A stretch of 64,000 bases of DNA from Rhizobium sp. BK313 (GTDB lineage Bacteria > Pseudomonadota > Alphaproteobacteria > Rhizobiales > Rhizobiaceae). Under the pieces are notes generated by a model. It did no database searches, was not told where the DNA came from, and saw nothing but the letters and a program-made list of their open reading frames with translations. The stretch covers positions 558,001 to 622,000 of the forward strand of contig NZ_JACHZQ010000005.1 of assembly GCF_014193655.1 (NCBI RefSeq), given 5' to 3'. Below, piece by piece: positions 34,552 to 43,187 of this stretch. Position numbers and translations under genes: made by a program. Within the stretch, counting starts at the first letter, position 1. Every line of letters starts with the position of its first letter.

Positions 34552-35652
34552 ATGAAATTTCTCGACGAAGCAAAGGTCTATATTCGGTCTGGTGATGGCG
34601 GCGCAGGTAGCGTTTCCTTCCGGCGTGAGAAATTCATCGAGTTCGGCGGTCCGGACGGCGGCGATGGCGGCCGTGGCGGCGACGTCTGGGTCGAGGCCGT
34701 CAACGGGCTGAATACGTTAATCGACTTCCGCTATCAGCAACATTTCAAGGCCACGATCGGCACGCATGGCATGGGCAAGAACCGCGCCGGCGCCAAGGGC
34801 GAAGACGTAACGCTGAAGGTGCCGGTCGGCACGCAGATCTTCGAAGAAGACGGGGAAACCCTGATCTGCGACATCACGCAGGAAGGCCAGCGCTTTCGCC
34901 TGGCGCCAGGCGGAAATGGCGGTTTCGGCAACGCCTATTTCAAATCCTCGGTCAATCAGGCCCCCGACTGGGCCAATCCCGGTCTGCCGGGTGAAGAAAA
35001 AACCATCTGGCTACGGCTGAAGCTGATCGCCGATGCCGGCCTCGTCGGCCTGCCGAATGCAGGCAAATCGACTTTTCTCGCTGCCGTCAGCCGTGCCCGG
35101 CCGAAGATAGCCAATTATCCATTCACGACGCTGCATCCCAATCTTGGCGTCGCCACCATCGATGGCCAGGAATTCGTGCTGGCCGACATTCCCGGCCTGA
35201 TCGAAGGGGCGCATGAAGGTGTCGGTATTGGCGACCGCTTCCTCGGCCATGTCGAGCGCACGCGCGTGCTGCTGCATCTTGTCTCCGCCCAGGAAGAGAA
35301 GGTCGGCAAGGCCTACAAGACGGTCAAACACGAGCTCGAAGCCTACGGCAATAACATTACTGACAAACCTGAAATCGTCGCGCTATCGCAGATCGATGTG
35401 GTGGACGAGGAAATGCTGAAGAAGAAGACGCGCGAGCTTGCGCGGGCGTGCGGCAAGACACCCTTCCAGATTTCCGCCGTCACCGGTCGCGGCATGACCG
35501 AAGTGCTGCGCGCGCTGCGCGACGTCATCGTCGAAGCCAATGCGGGCGAAGCGGACAAGCCGGCGAAAACGCATAAGCTGCGCCATCGCGACATGCAGGC
35601 CTCCGACGACGTGGACGAGGGGGACGGTGATCACGAGGAGCAGCAGGGATGA
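34552..35652 (+). CDS. obgE: GTPase ObgE/CgtA
   Basis: A 366-residue Obg GTPase. The N-terminal glycine-rich Obg fold (residues 1-158) has FRREKFIEFGGPDGGDGGRG. The G domain has GLPNAGKSTFL (G1), DIPGLIEGAHEG (G3), SQIDVV in place of NKxD (G4) and SAVTGRGM (G5). It acts in late 50S assembly and stress control. The acidic tail ends DDVDEGDGDHEEQQG. Its stop overlaps the proB start by four bases. Confidence 0.97.
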   Translation: MKFLDEAKVYIRSGDGGAGSVSFRREKFIEFGGPDGGDGGRGGDVWVEAVNGLNTLIDFRYQQHFKATIGTHGMGKNRAGAKGEDVTLKVPVGTQIFEEDGETLICDITQEGQRFRLAPGGNGGFGNAYFKSSVNQAPDWANPGLPGEEKTIWLRLKLIADAGLVGLPNAGKSTFLAAVSRARPKIANYPFTTLHPNLGVATIDGQEFVLADIPGLIEGAHEGVGIGDRFLGHVERTRVLLHLVSAQEEKVGKAYKTVKHELEAYGNNITDKPEIVALSQIDVVDEEMLKKKTRELARACGKTPFQISAVTGRGMTEVLRALRDVIVEANAGEADKPAKTHKLRHRDMQASDDVDEGDGDHEEQQG

Positions 35653-36818
35653 CTGCCCGCAAGCCGCTCGACCGTTACCGCCGCATCGTCATCAAGATCG
35701 GCTCGGCCCTTCTCGTCGACCGTAAGACCGGCCTGAAGAAGGCTTGGCTCGACGGCATGTGTGCCGATATTGCCGGGCTGAAGGCGAAGGGCGTCGATGT
35801 CCTCGTCGTCTCCTCCGGCGCCATTGCACTGGGACGTTCGGTGCTCGACTTGCCCTCCGGTGCGTTGAAACTCGAAGAAAGCCAGGCGGCGGCGGCCGTC
35901 GGCCAGATTTCGCTGGCGCGCGCCTGGTCGGAAAGCCTGTCGCATGGCGATATCGTCGCGGGCCAGATCCTGCTGACGCTCGGCGACACCGAAGAGCGCC
36001 GCCGCTATCTCAATGCGCGGGCCACCATCAATCAGCTTCTGAAAATCGGCGCTGTGCCGATCATCAACGAAAACGACACGGTCGCCACCAGCGAAATCCG
36101 CTATGGCGACAATGACCGGCTGGCCGCACGCGTCGCCACCATGACCGGCGCCGACCTGCTGATCCTGCTGTCCGATATCGACGGGCTCTACACCGCCCCG
36201 CCGCATCTCGATCCGCAAGCCAAATTCCTGGAAACGATCGCCGAGATCACGCCCGAAATCGAGGCGATGGCCGGCGGCGCCGCCTCCGAATTGTCGCGCG
36301 GCGGTATGCGCACCAAGATCGATGCCGGTAAGATCGCCACAGGTGCCGGCTGCGCCATGATCATCGCCTCAGGCAAGACCGATCGGCCGTTGAACGCTAT
36401 TGAGAACGGCGCGCGTTCCTCCTGGTTCGCGCCGTCGGGTACGCCCGTCACCGCCCGCAAGACCTGGATTGCCGGCCAGTTGCAGCCGGCGGGCGAGCTG
36501 CATGTCGATGATGGCGCCGTCACCGCGCTGGGCGCCGGCAAGAGCCTGTTGCCCGCTGGCGTGCGCAGCATTGTCGGCCATTTCGGCCGCGGCGACACCG
36601 TTGCCGTCATCGGCCCCTCGGGCCGGGAAATCGCCCGTGGCCTTGCCGGTTACGATGCCGAGGAAGCCCGCCAGATCACCGGCCGCAAGTCGGCGGAGAT
36701 CGAGGCGATCTTAGGCTATCCCGGCCGTGCCGCCATGGTGCACCGAGACGACCTCGTCATGACCGCGTCCGTCAAGACGAAGGCCGAAAAACTGAAGAAG
36801 GATGAAGCCCATGCTTGA
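35649..36818 (+). CDS. proB: Glutamate 5-kinase
   Basis: A 389-residue ProB, the first enzyme of proline synthesis. The amino-acid kinase domain (residues 1-260) has IVIKIGSALLVD, VSSGAIALGR, FNENDTV-type IINENDTVATSEI and GGMRTKIDAGKIA. A C-terminal PUA domain (about 280-380) includes GVRSIVGHFGRGD. The ATGA overlap with obgE implies coupling. It overlaps proA by eight bases. Confidence 0.97.
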   Translation: MTARKPLDRYRRIVIKIGSALLVDRKTGLKKAWLDGMCADIAGLKAKGVDVLVVSSGAIALGRSVLDLPSGALKLEESQAAAAVGQISLARAWSESLSHGDIVAGQILLTLGDTEERRRYLNARATINQLLKIGAVPIINENDTVATSEIRYGDNDRLAARVATMTGADLLILLSDIDGLYTAPPHLDPQAKFLETIAEITPEIEAMAGGAASELSRGGMRTKIDAGKIATGAGCAMIIASGKTDRPLNAIENGARSSWFAPSGTPVTARKTWIAGQLQPAGELHVDDGAVTALGAGKSLLPAGVRSIVGHFGRGDTVAVIGPSGREIARGLAGYDAEEARQITGRKSAEIEAILGYPGRAAMVHRDDLVMTASVKTKAEKLKKDEAHA

Positions 36819-38094
36819 TACCGTCGCACAAAGCCCCGACATCGACACCTTGATGAACGATATCGGCCGCAAGGCCCGGGCTGCGTCGCGACCGTTGGCC
36901 TTCGCTTCGACCGAGAGCAAGAACAAGGCGCTTGCCGCCATGACCGATGCCATTCTTGCGCGCAAAGATTATATCCTTGCCGAGAATGCCAAGGACCTCA
37001 AAGATGTCGAGGGCACCGATATCCTTGCCTCCTTCGTCGATCGCCTGACGCTCAACGACAAGCGCGTCACTGAGATGGCCGAAGGCATCCGCGCCATTGC
37101 CGGATTGCCGGATCCGGTGGGTGAAGTGATCGCTGCCTGGGACCGGCCGAATGGACTGAAGATCGAGCGCGTCCGCACGCCGCTCGGCGTCATCGGCGTC
37201 ATCTTCGAAAGCCGGCCGAACGTCACCGCCGATGCCGGCGCGCTCTGCTTGAAGGCTGGCAATGCCGTCATTCTACGCTGCGGCAGCGATTCGCGCCGCT
37301 CGTCTCAGGCGATCCATGAATGCCTGGTCGAAGGGCTGAAAGCAGCAGGCCTGCCGGAGCATGCGATCCAGCTCGTTCCCGTCACCGATCGCGCCGCCGT
37401 CGGCGCCATGCTGCGCGGACTCGAGGGTACGATTGATGTCATCGTGCCGCGCGGCGGAAAAAGCTTGGTCGCGCGCGTGCAGAGCGAAGCGCGTGTGCCG
37501 GTCTTTGCTCACCTTGAAGGCCTCTGCCACGTCTATATCGACGCCTCGGCAGATCTGGAGATGGCAAAGACGATCATCGTCAACGCCAAGATGCGCCGCA
37601 CCGGCGTCTGCGGCTCTGCCGAGACGCTGCTGGTTGATGCCAAGGCCGCGCCGACGCATCTGAAGCCGCTGCTCGACGTGCTGTCTGGCGCCGGCTGCGA
37701 AATCCGCGGCTCCGCCGACGTGCTTCGCCTTGCACCAGGTCTGAAGGCCGCAACGGAAGAGGATTGGTCGACCGAATATCTCGCCGCCATCATCTCTGTA
37801 GCCATTGTCGATGGCATTTCCGGCGCAATTGCCCATATCGGCAAATATTCGTCCAACCATACCGAAGCCGTGATCGCCGAGGACCCCGCCGTGGTCGAGC
37901 GCTTCTTCACCGAGATCGATTCGGCGATCCTGCTGCACAACGCCTCGACGCAATTTGCCGATGGCGGCGAGTTCGGCATGGGTGCGGAAATCGGCATCGC
38001 CACGGGCAAGATGCATGCGCGCGGCCCCGTCGGCGTCGAGCAGCTTACCTCTTTCAAATATCGTGTGCGCGGCACCGGACAGATACGGCCCTGA
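36811..38094 (+). CDS. proA: Gamma-glutamyl phosphate reductase
   Basis: A 427-residue ProA aldehyde-dehydrogenase-fold enzyme that reduces glutamyl-5-phosphate. Signature RVPVFAHLEGLCHVYIDASA and the catalytic cysteine in RRTGVCGSAETLLVD are present; GEFGMGAEIGIATGKMHARG is the C-terminal family motif. ATG 36811, giving MLDTVAQ, matches known rhizobial lengths; ATG 36802 is possible. It follows proB directly and is one base away from the nadD start. Confidence 0.97.
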   Translation: MLDTVAQSPDIDTLMNDIGRKARAASRPLAFASTESKNKALAAMTDAILARKDYILAENAKDLKDVEGTDILASFVDRLTLNDKRVTEMAEGIRAIAGLPDPVGEVIAAWDRPNGLKIERVRTPLGVIGVIFESRPNVTADAGALCLKAGNAVILRCGSDSRRSSQAIHECLVEGLKAAGLPEHAIQLVPVTDRAAVGAMLRGLEGTIDVIVPRGGKSLVARVQSEARVPVFAHLEGLCHVYIDASADLEMAKTIIVNAKMRRTGVCGSAETLLVDAKAAPTHLKPLLDVLSGAGCEIRGSADVLRLAPGLKAATEEDWSTEYLAAIISVAIVDGISGAIAHIGKYSSNHTEAVIAEDPAVVERFFTEIDSAILLHNASTQFADGGEFGMGAEIGIATGKMHARGPVGVEQLTSFKYRVRGTGQIRP

Positions 38095-38095
38095 C

Positions 38096-38713
38096 GTGCA
38101 CAAAGAAGAGATCGATTACCGCTATCTGCGCATGCCGCGTGCCGAACGCGGCATGGTGGTCGGTCTTTTCGGCGGTTCCTTCAACCCGCCGCATCAAGGC
38201 CACGCGCTGGTGGCCGAAATAGCCATCCGCCGGCTCGGCCTCGACCAGCTCTGGTGGATGGTGACGCCGGGCAATCCGTTGAAGAACCGCAATCATCTCG
38301 CACCGCTTGCCGAACGCATCGCGCTCAGCGAGGCGATCACGCATGATCCGCGCATCAAGGTGACGGCTTTCGAGCAGACGCTCGGCATGAGTTACACGGC
38401 GAACACGCTCGCCTATGTCAAGGCGCGCAATACCCAAGTGCATTTCATCTGGATCATGGGGGCCGACAGCCTCAACACGTTTCACCGCTGGCAGAAATGG
38501 CAGGAGATTGCCCACACCTTTCCGATCGCCGTCATCGACCGACCGGGATCAACGCTATCCTATCTCTCCGCAAAGATGGCCAAGACGTTTCACTACGCGC
38601 GCGTCGATGAAGACGATGCTCGGGTACTATGGAAGAAGCCGGCACCCGCCTGGACCTTCATTCACGGCCGGCGCTCGACATTGAGCTCTACCGCCTTGCG
38701 CGCCGCACAATAA
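38096..38713 (+). CDS. nadD: Nicotinate-nucleotide adenylyltransferase
   Basis: A 205-residue NadD that makes deamido-NAD. The nucleotidyltransferase motif GLFGGSFNPPHQGH is at residues 21-34, with MVTPGNPLKNRNHLAP and the late STLSSTALR (ISSTxxR-like). GTG 38096 directly after the proA stop gives the longest plausible protein; ATG 38132 is an alternative, and no strong ribosome site decides between them. It is the last gene of the obgE-proB-proA-nadD run. Confidence 0.94.
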   Translation: MHKEEIDYRYLRMPRAERGMVVGLFGGSFNPPHQGHALVAEIAIRRLGLDQLWWMVTPGNPLKNRNHLAPLAERIALSEAITHDPRIKVTAFEQTLGMSYTANTLAYVKARNTQVHFIWIMGADSLNTFHRWQKWQEIAHTFPIAVIDRPGSTLSYLSAKMAKTFHYARVDEDDARVLWKKPAPAWTFIHGRRSTLSSTALRAAQ

Positions 38714-38756
38714 CCGCACCGGCGCGATATTAGGCCTGATTTTCAAGAAAACCTCC

Positions 38757-38885
38757 AAAAATGAAAAGCCCGACGGGGGAGGAGATCCGTCGGGCCTTCA
38801 AACCTGGTCAGCAACTGGGAGGAGGAGGGTTGCCGACCCATATCGAAAGGCGTTGGGAGGAGGAGATCGCCGTTTCGATGTTTAT
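38757..38885 (-). ncRNA. NfeR1/alpha-r14 (cuckoo) type sRNA with three anti-Shine-Dalgarno loops
   Basis: On the minus strand three hairpins follow one another, each with a CUCCUCC-type loop. Hairpin 1: stem 38842-38852 with 38868-38879. Hairpin 2: stem 38806-38815 with 38829-38838. Hairpin 3: stem 38768-38776 with 38787-38795, followed by TTTTCATTTTT, so it doubles as the terminator. Three hairpins presenting CCTCC loops define the alphaproteobacterial cuckoo RNAs, including rhizobial alpha-r14/NfeR1, which pair with ribosome binding sites of mRNAs. The 5' end is estimated. Confidence 0.82.
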
Positions 38886-39201
38886 GTTTTAGCAGATTTG
38901 ACCGAATGATAAAACGCTGATAGCGCAATGCAGCAATGCGTTGTAGTCATAGCTTTGAAAACTGTCTGCCCAAAAAACGCTTCTTTTGCGTTGGTTAAGC
39001 GCGCTGCGGCTTCCCTGCCAGATCGGCTTTTGCACAAAGAGCTGCAAAATCGCACGATTCGTAACGTTACGTCTTATACCGTGAGCGTTCGCTATTCCCC
39101 TTGGGCGAATCAAGCCATGCATTTCCGTAATGGTAAAACGCACTAATATCCGCTTCAAAGGCAAATCTCTATCAAATTCGTAGGGTTACGCTTGGCGATA
39201 A

Positions 39202-39226
39202 CGCTATATTTTTCAAAATATATCCC
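39202..39226. promoter_or_regulatory. ModE-like operator upstream of modA
   Basis: TATATTTT-TC-AAAATATA (39205-39222) is a perfect 8-bp-arm palindrome with the left flank CGC, matching the CGCTATAT half of known ModE sites. It lies about 65-85 bp before modA. With modE at the other end of modABC, this suggests molybdate-dependent repression. Confidence 0.65.
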
Positions 39227-39286
39227 TAGCCAAGGCTCATCAGCCGTTATATCTCTCCAAATATGTCGACATCTTCCCGGAGAAAC

Positions 39287-40087
39287 ATGATGGCTACCAG
39301 CCGCCGCCAATGGATCAAGCTTGCAACCGCCGCCCTTTGTGCCGCCTGGCTTGGCATGTCGGTCATTCCGGCGCCGGCGTTCGCCGCCGACAAGATCACC
39401 GTCTTCGCTGCCGCCAGCATGAAAAACGCGCTGGATAATATTGACGCCGCCTTCACCAAGGAAACCGGCAAGCAGGTCACCGTCTCCTATGCAGCAAGCG
39501 GACCGCTGGCCAAGCAGCTCGAAAACGGCGCACCGGCCGACGTCTTCATCTCCGCTGATACGGACTGGATGGACTATGTCGCCAAGAAAAAACTGATCAA
39601 GGACGACAGCCGCACCAACCTGCTCGGCAACCAGATCGTTCTCGTCGCCGCCAAGGACAAGGCCAAGCCGATCGAGATCAAGCAGGGTATGGACCTCGCA
39701 AGTCTTCTCGGCGACGGGCGCTTGGCGATCGGCCAGCCGGAATCGGTCCCGGCGGGCAAATACGGCAAGGCGGCGCTCGAAAAGCTCGGCATCTGGTCTT
39801 CCGTCGAGAGGAAGGTCGCCGGCGCTGAAAGCGTGCGCGCCGCGCTCGCGCTGGTTTCACGTGGCGAAGCGCCCTACGGCATCGTCTATCAAACCGACGT
39901 TTCCGCCGATCCGGGCGTCGCCGTCGTCGGCACCTTTCCGGAAGACAGCCATCCGCCGATCATCTATCCGATCGCGATCACCGCCAGCAGCACCAATCCG
40001 GACACGCAGGCCTATTTCGATTATCTGAAATCGGCTAAGGCTGTTCCGTTCTTCGAACATGAAGGCTTCACGGTTCTGAAGCAGTGA
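39287..40087 (+). CDS. modA: Molybdate ABC transporter, periplasmic binding protein
   Basis: A 266-residue ModA with a signal peptide (residues 1-34, ending APAFA). The ligand-binding family pattern is ITVFAAASMKNALDNI, VSYAASGPLAKQLENGAPAD and the late PYGIVYQTD. It captures molybdate in the periplasm and hands it to ModBC. ATG 39287 has GGAG four bases upstream. It starts the modABC operon. Confidence 0.95.
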   Translation: MMATSRRQWIKLATAALCAAWLGMSVIPAPAFAADKITVFAAASMKNALDNIDAAFTKETGKQVTVSYAASGPLAKQLENGAPADVFISADTDWMDYVAKKKLIKDDSRTNLLGNQIVLVAAKDKAKPIEIKQGMDLASLLGDGRLAIGQPESVPAGKYGKAALEKLGIWSSVERKVAGAESVRAALALVSRGEAPYGIVYQTDVSADPGVAVVGTFPEDSHPPIIYPIAITASSTNPDTQAYFDYLKSAKAVPFFEHEGFTVLKQ

Positions 40088-40174
40088 GCACCACCGCTCG
40101 ACCGTAGGCATTCTGTTTGTTTCGACAGGCTCGCCGGACCTCGGCGGGCCTGACATGTCTTTGCGAGGCCGGAC

Positions 40175-40876
40175 TTGGACGCATTGGGTTTGAGCAGCGA
40201 CGAATGGACGGCGATCGAGCTGAGCCTGCGCGTCTCGACCGTCGCCATGCTGGTGAGCCTGCCCTTCGGCATAGCCGCCGCAATGTTGCTTGCGCGCGGT
40301 AAATTCTGGGGCAAGTCGATCTTCAACGGCATCATCCATCTGCCGCTGATTCTGCCGCCCGTCGTTACCGGCTTTATCCTCCTGATCCTCTTCGGCCGGA
40401 AAGGGCCGATCGGCGCGTTGCTCGACCAATATCTGGGTATCGTCTTCTCCTTCCGCTGGACTGGTGCCGCACTTGCCTGCGGCGTCATGGGCTTTCCGCT
40501 GATGGTCAGGAGCATCCGTCTGTCGATCGAAGCGGTCGATCGCAAGCTCGAGGAGGCCGCCGGAACGCTTGGCGCCAGCCCGCTCTGGATATTCCTCACC
40601 GTGACCTTGCCGTTGATCCTGCCCGGCGTCATCGCCGGCATGATCCTTTCCTTCGCGAAGGCCATGGGCGAGTTCGGCGCCACCATCACCTTCGTCTCCA
40701 ATATCCCCGGCGAAACGCAGACACTGTCGTCGGCGATCTACACCTTTACGCAGGTGCCTGGTGGTGATGCCGGTGCGCTACGGCTGACGATCGTCGCCAT
40801 CGTCATTTCCATGGCGGCATTGCTCGCCTCCGAATTCCTCGCCTATCTCGCCGGCAAGAGGGTGGATTGGGAATGA
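40175..40876 (+). CDS. modB: Molybdate ABC transporter permease
   Basis: A 233-residue permease with five membrane helices. The cytoplasmic EAA loop EEAAGTLGASPLWIFLTVTL docks ModC, and GAFxEF-like AMGEFGATITFVSNIPGETQ is typical of ModB/CysT permeases. Translation starts at TTG 40175 with GAGG six bases upstream. Its stop overlaps the modC start by four bases. Confidence 0.95.
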   Translation: MDALGLSSDEWTAIELSLRVSTVAMLVSLPFGIAAAMLLARGKFWGKSIFNGIIHLPLILPPVVTGFILLILFGRKGPIGALLDQYLGIVFSFRWTGAALACGVMGFPLMVRSIRLSIEAVDRKLEEAAGTLGASPLWIFLTVTLPLILPGVIAGMILSFAKAMGEFGATITFVSNIPGETQTLSSAIYTFTQVPGGDAGALRLTIVAIVISMAALLASEFLAYLAGKRVDWE

Positions 40877-41946
40877 CGCTTTCTGTCGATATCCGCCACC
40901 GACTGGGTGCCTTCTCCCTCGACGCGGCCTTCAGCTCGGACGGCGGCGTCACCGCCCTATTCGGCCGCTCCGGCTCTGGCAAGACATCGATCATCCGTAT
41001 CATCGCCGGCCTGATCCAGCCCGACCATGGCCGCGTCAGCCTCGATGGTACGGTGCTCTCCGACACCGACGCCCAAGTCTTCGTTCCGCGCCACCGCCGC
41101 CGTTTCGGTTATGTCTTCCAGGAAGCCCGGTTGTTTCCGCATCTCTCCGTACGGCAGAACCTGAATTACGGTCGCTGGTTCGCTCTGAAAAGCGAGCACG
41201 GCGAAAGTTTCGATGGTGTGGTTGATCTCCTGGGCATCGCAGCGCTTCTCGATCGACGACCCGCAAAACTCTCCGGCGGCGAGAAACAGCGCGTCGCCAT
41301 CGGCCGCGCCCTGCTGTCGTCACCGCGGCTGCTGCTGATGGACGAACCGCTGGCCGCGCTCGACGAGGCCCGCAAAGCCGAGATCCTGCCTTATCTCGAA
41401 CGGCTCCGAGACGAAACGAAAGTGCCGATCATCTATGTCAGCCACTCCATCGCCGAAGTGGCGCGGCTGGCCAGCCGTGTCGTCGTCATGCGCGACGGTA
41501 AGGTCGAGGCAATGGGGCCGGCGGTCGAGATCTTCAGCCAGCTTTCCGGCCCACAGGCGATCGACCGTCGCGAAGCCGGTGTTCTGTTCGAGGGGCGTGT
41601 GGAGCATATCGATTTTGGGCACCGTTTGACCATCGTGGCATTGAAGGCGGCAAAGCTATTCGTACCCGGGGAAGCGGCTGGAGTCGGCAAGACCGTCCGC
41701 GTCCACATCCCCGCCCGCGACGTCATGCTGGCGACGGTCCGGCCTGAAGGCCTCAGCGCCCTCAACATCCTCGAAGGCCGGGTGCTTGCCATCGGCACGG
41801 CGGCCGACGGCACCGTCGAAGTAAAGGTGGATTGCGGTGGTGACACGGTACTTGCCCGCATCACGCAATTTTCTTCTGAACGGCTGGGGCTGCAGATCGG
41901 ACTGCCCGTCCATGCGGTCATCAAGACAGTAGCGCTCGAATCGTAG
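40873..41946 (+). CDS. modC: Molybdate ABC transporter ATP-binding protein
   Basis: A 357-residue ATPase. Walker A is GRSGSGKTS, the Q-loop follows YVFQEARLFPH, the signature is LSGGEKQRVAIGRAL and Walker B is LLLMDEPLAALDE. A C-terminal TOBE/MOP domain (about residues 290-355, VRPEGLSALNILEGRVLAIG) binds molybdate or gives regulation. ATGA overlap with modB. It converges with modE six bases downstream. Confidence 0.96.
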   Translation: MTLSVDIRHRLGAFSLDAAFSSDGGVTALFGRSGSGKTSIIRIIAGLIQPDHGRVSLDGTVLSDTDAQVFVPRHRRRFGYVFQEARLFPHLSVRQNLNYGRWFALKSEHGESFDGVVDLLGIAALLDRRPAKLSGGEKQRVAIGRALLSSPRLLLMDEPLAALDEARKAEILPYLERLRDETKVPIIYVSHSIAEVARLASRVVVMRDGKVEAMGPAVEIFSQLSGPQAIDRREAGVLFEGRVEHIDFGHRLTIVALKAAKLFVPGEAAGVGKTVRVHIPARDVMLATVRPEGLSALNILEGRVLAIGTAADGTVEVKVDCGGDTVLARITQFSSERLGLQIGLPVHAVIKTVALES

Positions 41947-41952
41947 GAGCGA

Positions 41953-42345
41953 TCAGGACTCCGCCCGCGGCTCTGCAACGGCATCGCTGGGGTTGCGATT
42001 GGCCTCCAGCCATTCGAGATCACCGGCAATTGCCGCCCGCACCGAACTTTCCATGCCGCGGAATCGCCGCAACAACTCCTCGCCGAACGGCGTCAGCGCA
42101 GCGCCGCCACCCTTCTGTCCGCCACGCTGCGATTCGACGACCGGCTCCTGGAACATATGGTTCAATTCGCTGATGAGCAGCCAGGCGCGGCGATAAGACA
42201 TATCCATGGCGCGTCCGGCAGCCGAGATCGAACCGGTTTCGCGAATATGTTCAAGGAGTTCCATCTTGCCGCGCCCAAGCCGGTCCTGCCCCGAAAAACT
42301 GATGCGGAGGATGGGCTTTAGGGACTGTTGCGGAGTTTTGGTCAT
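41953..42345 (-). CDS. modE: ModE-type molybdate regulator, DNA-binding domain only
   Basis: A 130-residue winged-helix protein: GRGKMELLEHIRETGSISAA, then GRAMDMSYRRAWLLISELN and ALTPFGEELLRRFRGME match the N-terminal half of ModE. The C-terminal di-MOP molybdate-binding domains of E. coli ModE are absent, and the protein ends shortly after the dimerisation helix. Such single-domain forms are common in alphaproteobacteria. It likely binds the palindrome upstream of modA; how it senses molybdate is unclear. Confidence 0.88.
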   Translation of the reverse strand: MTKTPQQSLKPILRISFSGQDRLGRGKMELLEHIRETGSISAAGRAMDMSYRRAWLLISELNHMFQEPVVESQRGGQKGGGAALTPFGEELLRRFRGMESSVRAAIAGDLEWLEANRNPSDAVAEPRAES

Positions 42346-42658
42346 GGCGTCGGAGCGTTTCGATCTGCTCTTGTGTATACGCGCCCTTCGCTCGCCTGTA
42401 CATGGGATGCGGACGATTGGTAATGGCGACCGCCCGGTTCTACCTCACCTAGCGTTACCCGAAGCTCACGCCGTAGCCCGCGCCGACAATCACCCATATG
42501 TGGTACGAGGGAGCGGGAATTTAATACAAAACCTTGTCTCTACGTCCAATAGATGACGGCGTGCGTCTTGAAACCTTAACGCATTGATGCCTATCTTTGT
42601 AGCGTGATCGACTCAGATCACCTATGTGCCTGTTCTGTTACTCAAGGAAGGAAGAGCA
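42346..42658. other. Spacer with modE and rsfS control sequences
   Basis: 313 bp between the divergent modE and rsfS genes, without a gene. A perfect 6-bp-arm inverted repeat, GTGATC-GACTCA-GATCAC, lies at 42604-42621 just upstream of rsfS. No clear terminator or promoter hexamers can be assigned. Confidence 0.5.
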
Positions 42659-43072
42659 CTGACAACAGTACACGCCAAGGGAAGAGCGCCTGTCGTTATC
42701 CCGAAGAGCCCGGAACGTGGCGCCGATGCCGCTGCCCGCGCCCTGCAAGCCGTCCTCGTAAGCCTCGAGGACTCCAAGGCCGAAAATATCGTCACCATCA
42801 ACATTGCTGGCAAATCCGCGCTTGGGGACTATATGGTCGTCGTCTCCGGACGCTCGAACCGGCATGTCCTGGCGATTGCCGACCATCTGATCACCGACCT
42901 CAAGGACGAAGGCCTGGGCACCGCCCGCGTCGAGGGCCTGGAAGGCGGCGATTGGGTGCTGATCGATACAGGTGACATCATCATTCACGTGTTCCGTCCG
43001 GAGATCCGCGAGTTCTACAACATCGAAAAGATGTGGGCTGCACCTGATCTCGATGAGGGCACACTGCACTAA
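42659..43072 (+). CDS. rsfS: Ribosome silencing factor RsfS
   Basis: A 137-residue RsfS (Iojap/DUF143) that binds L14 and blocks subunit joining in stress. Core motifs: LEDSKAENIVTINIAGKSAL, DYMVVVSGRSNRHV, EGLEGGDWVLIDTGDIIIHV and FRPEIREFYNIEKMW. The start is CTG 42659, because AAGGAAGGAAG lies directly upstream and protein similarity begins at TTVHAKGR. A GTG at 42626 would add 11 residues but has no ribosome site. Confidence 0.93.
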   Translation: MTTVHAKGRAPVVIPKSPERGADAAARALQAVLVSLEDSKAENIVTINIAGKSALGDYMVVVSGRSNRHVLAIADHLITDLKDEGLGTARVEGLEGGDWVLIDTGDIIIHVFRPEIREFYNIEKMWAAPDLDEGTLH

Positions 43073-43187
43073 CCGATTCCAGGTGTTATTCCCGGTCCCG
43101 GTTGGCAGCCTTGAATCGCCGGACATGATGGTCCGGCAGCGATCTATATCTGTGCCGCCATAACGGCGGATATGCTTGGGAGCGGGA

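Larger units (their letters stand above)
38714..39286. other. Intergenic region holding an sRNA, a palindrome and the modA promoter
   Basis: 573 bp without protein genes. It contains the minus-strand sRNA (38757-38885), a perfect 12-bp palindrome CGTAACGTTACG at 39060-39071 of unknown role, and the ModE-like site at 39202-39226 before modA. Confidence 0.7.
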
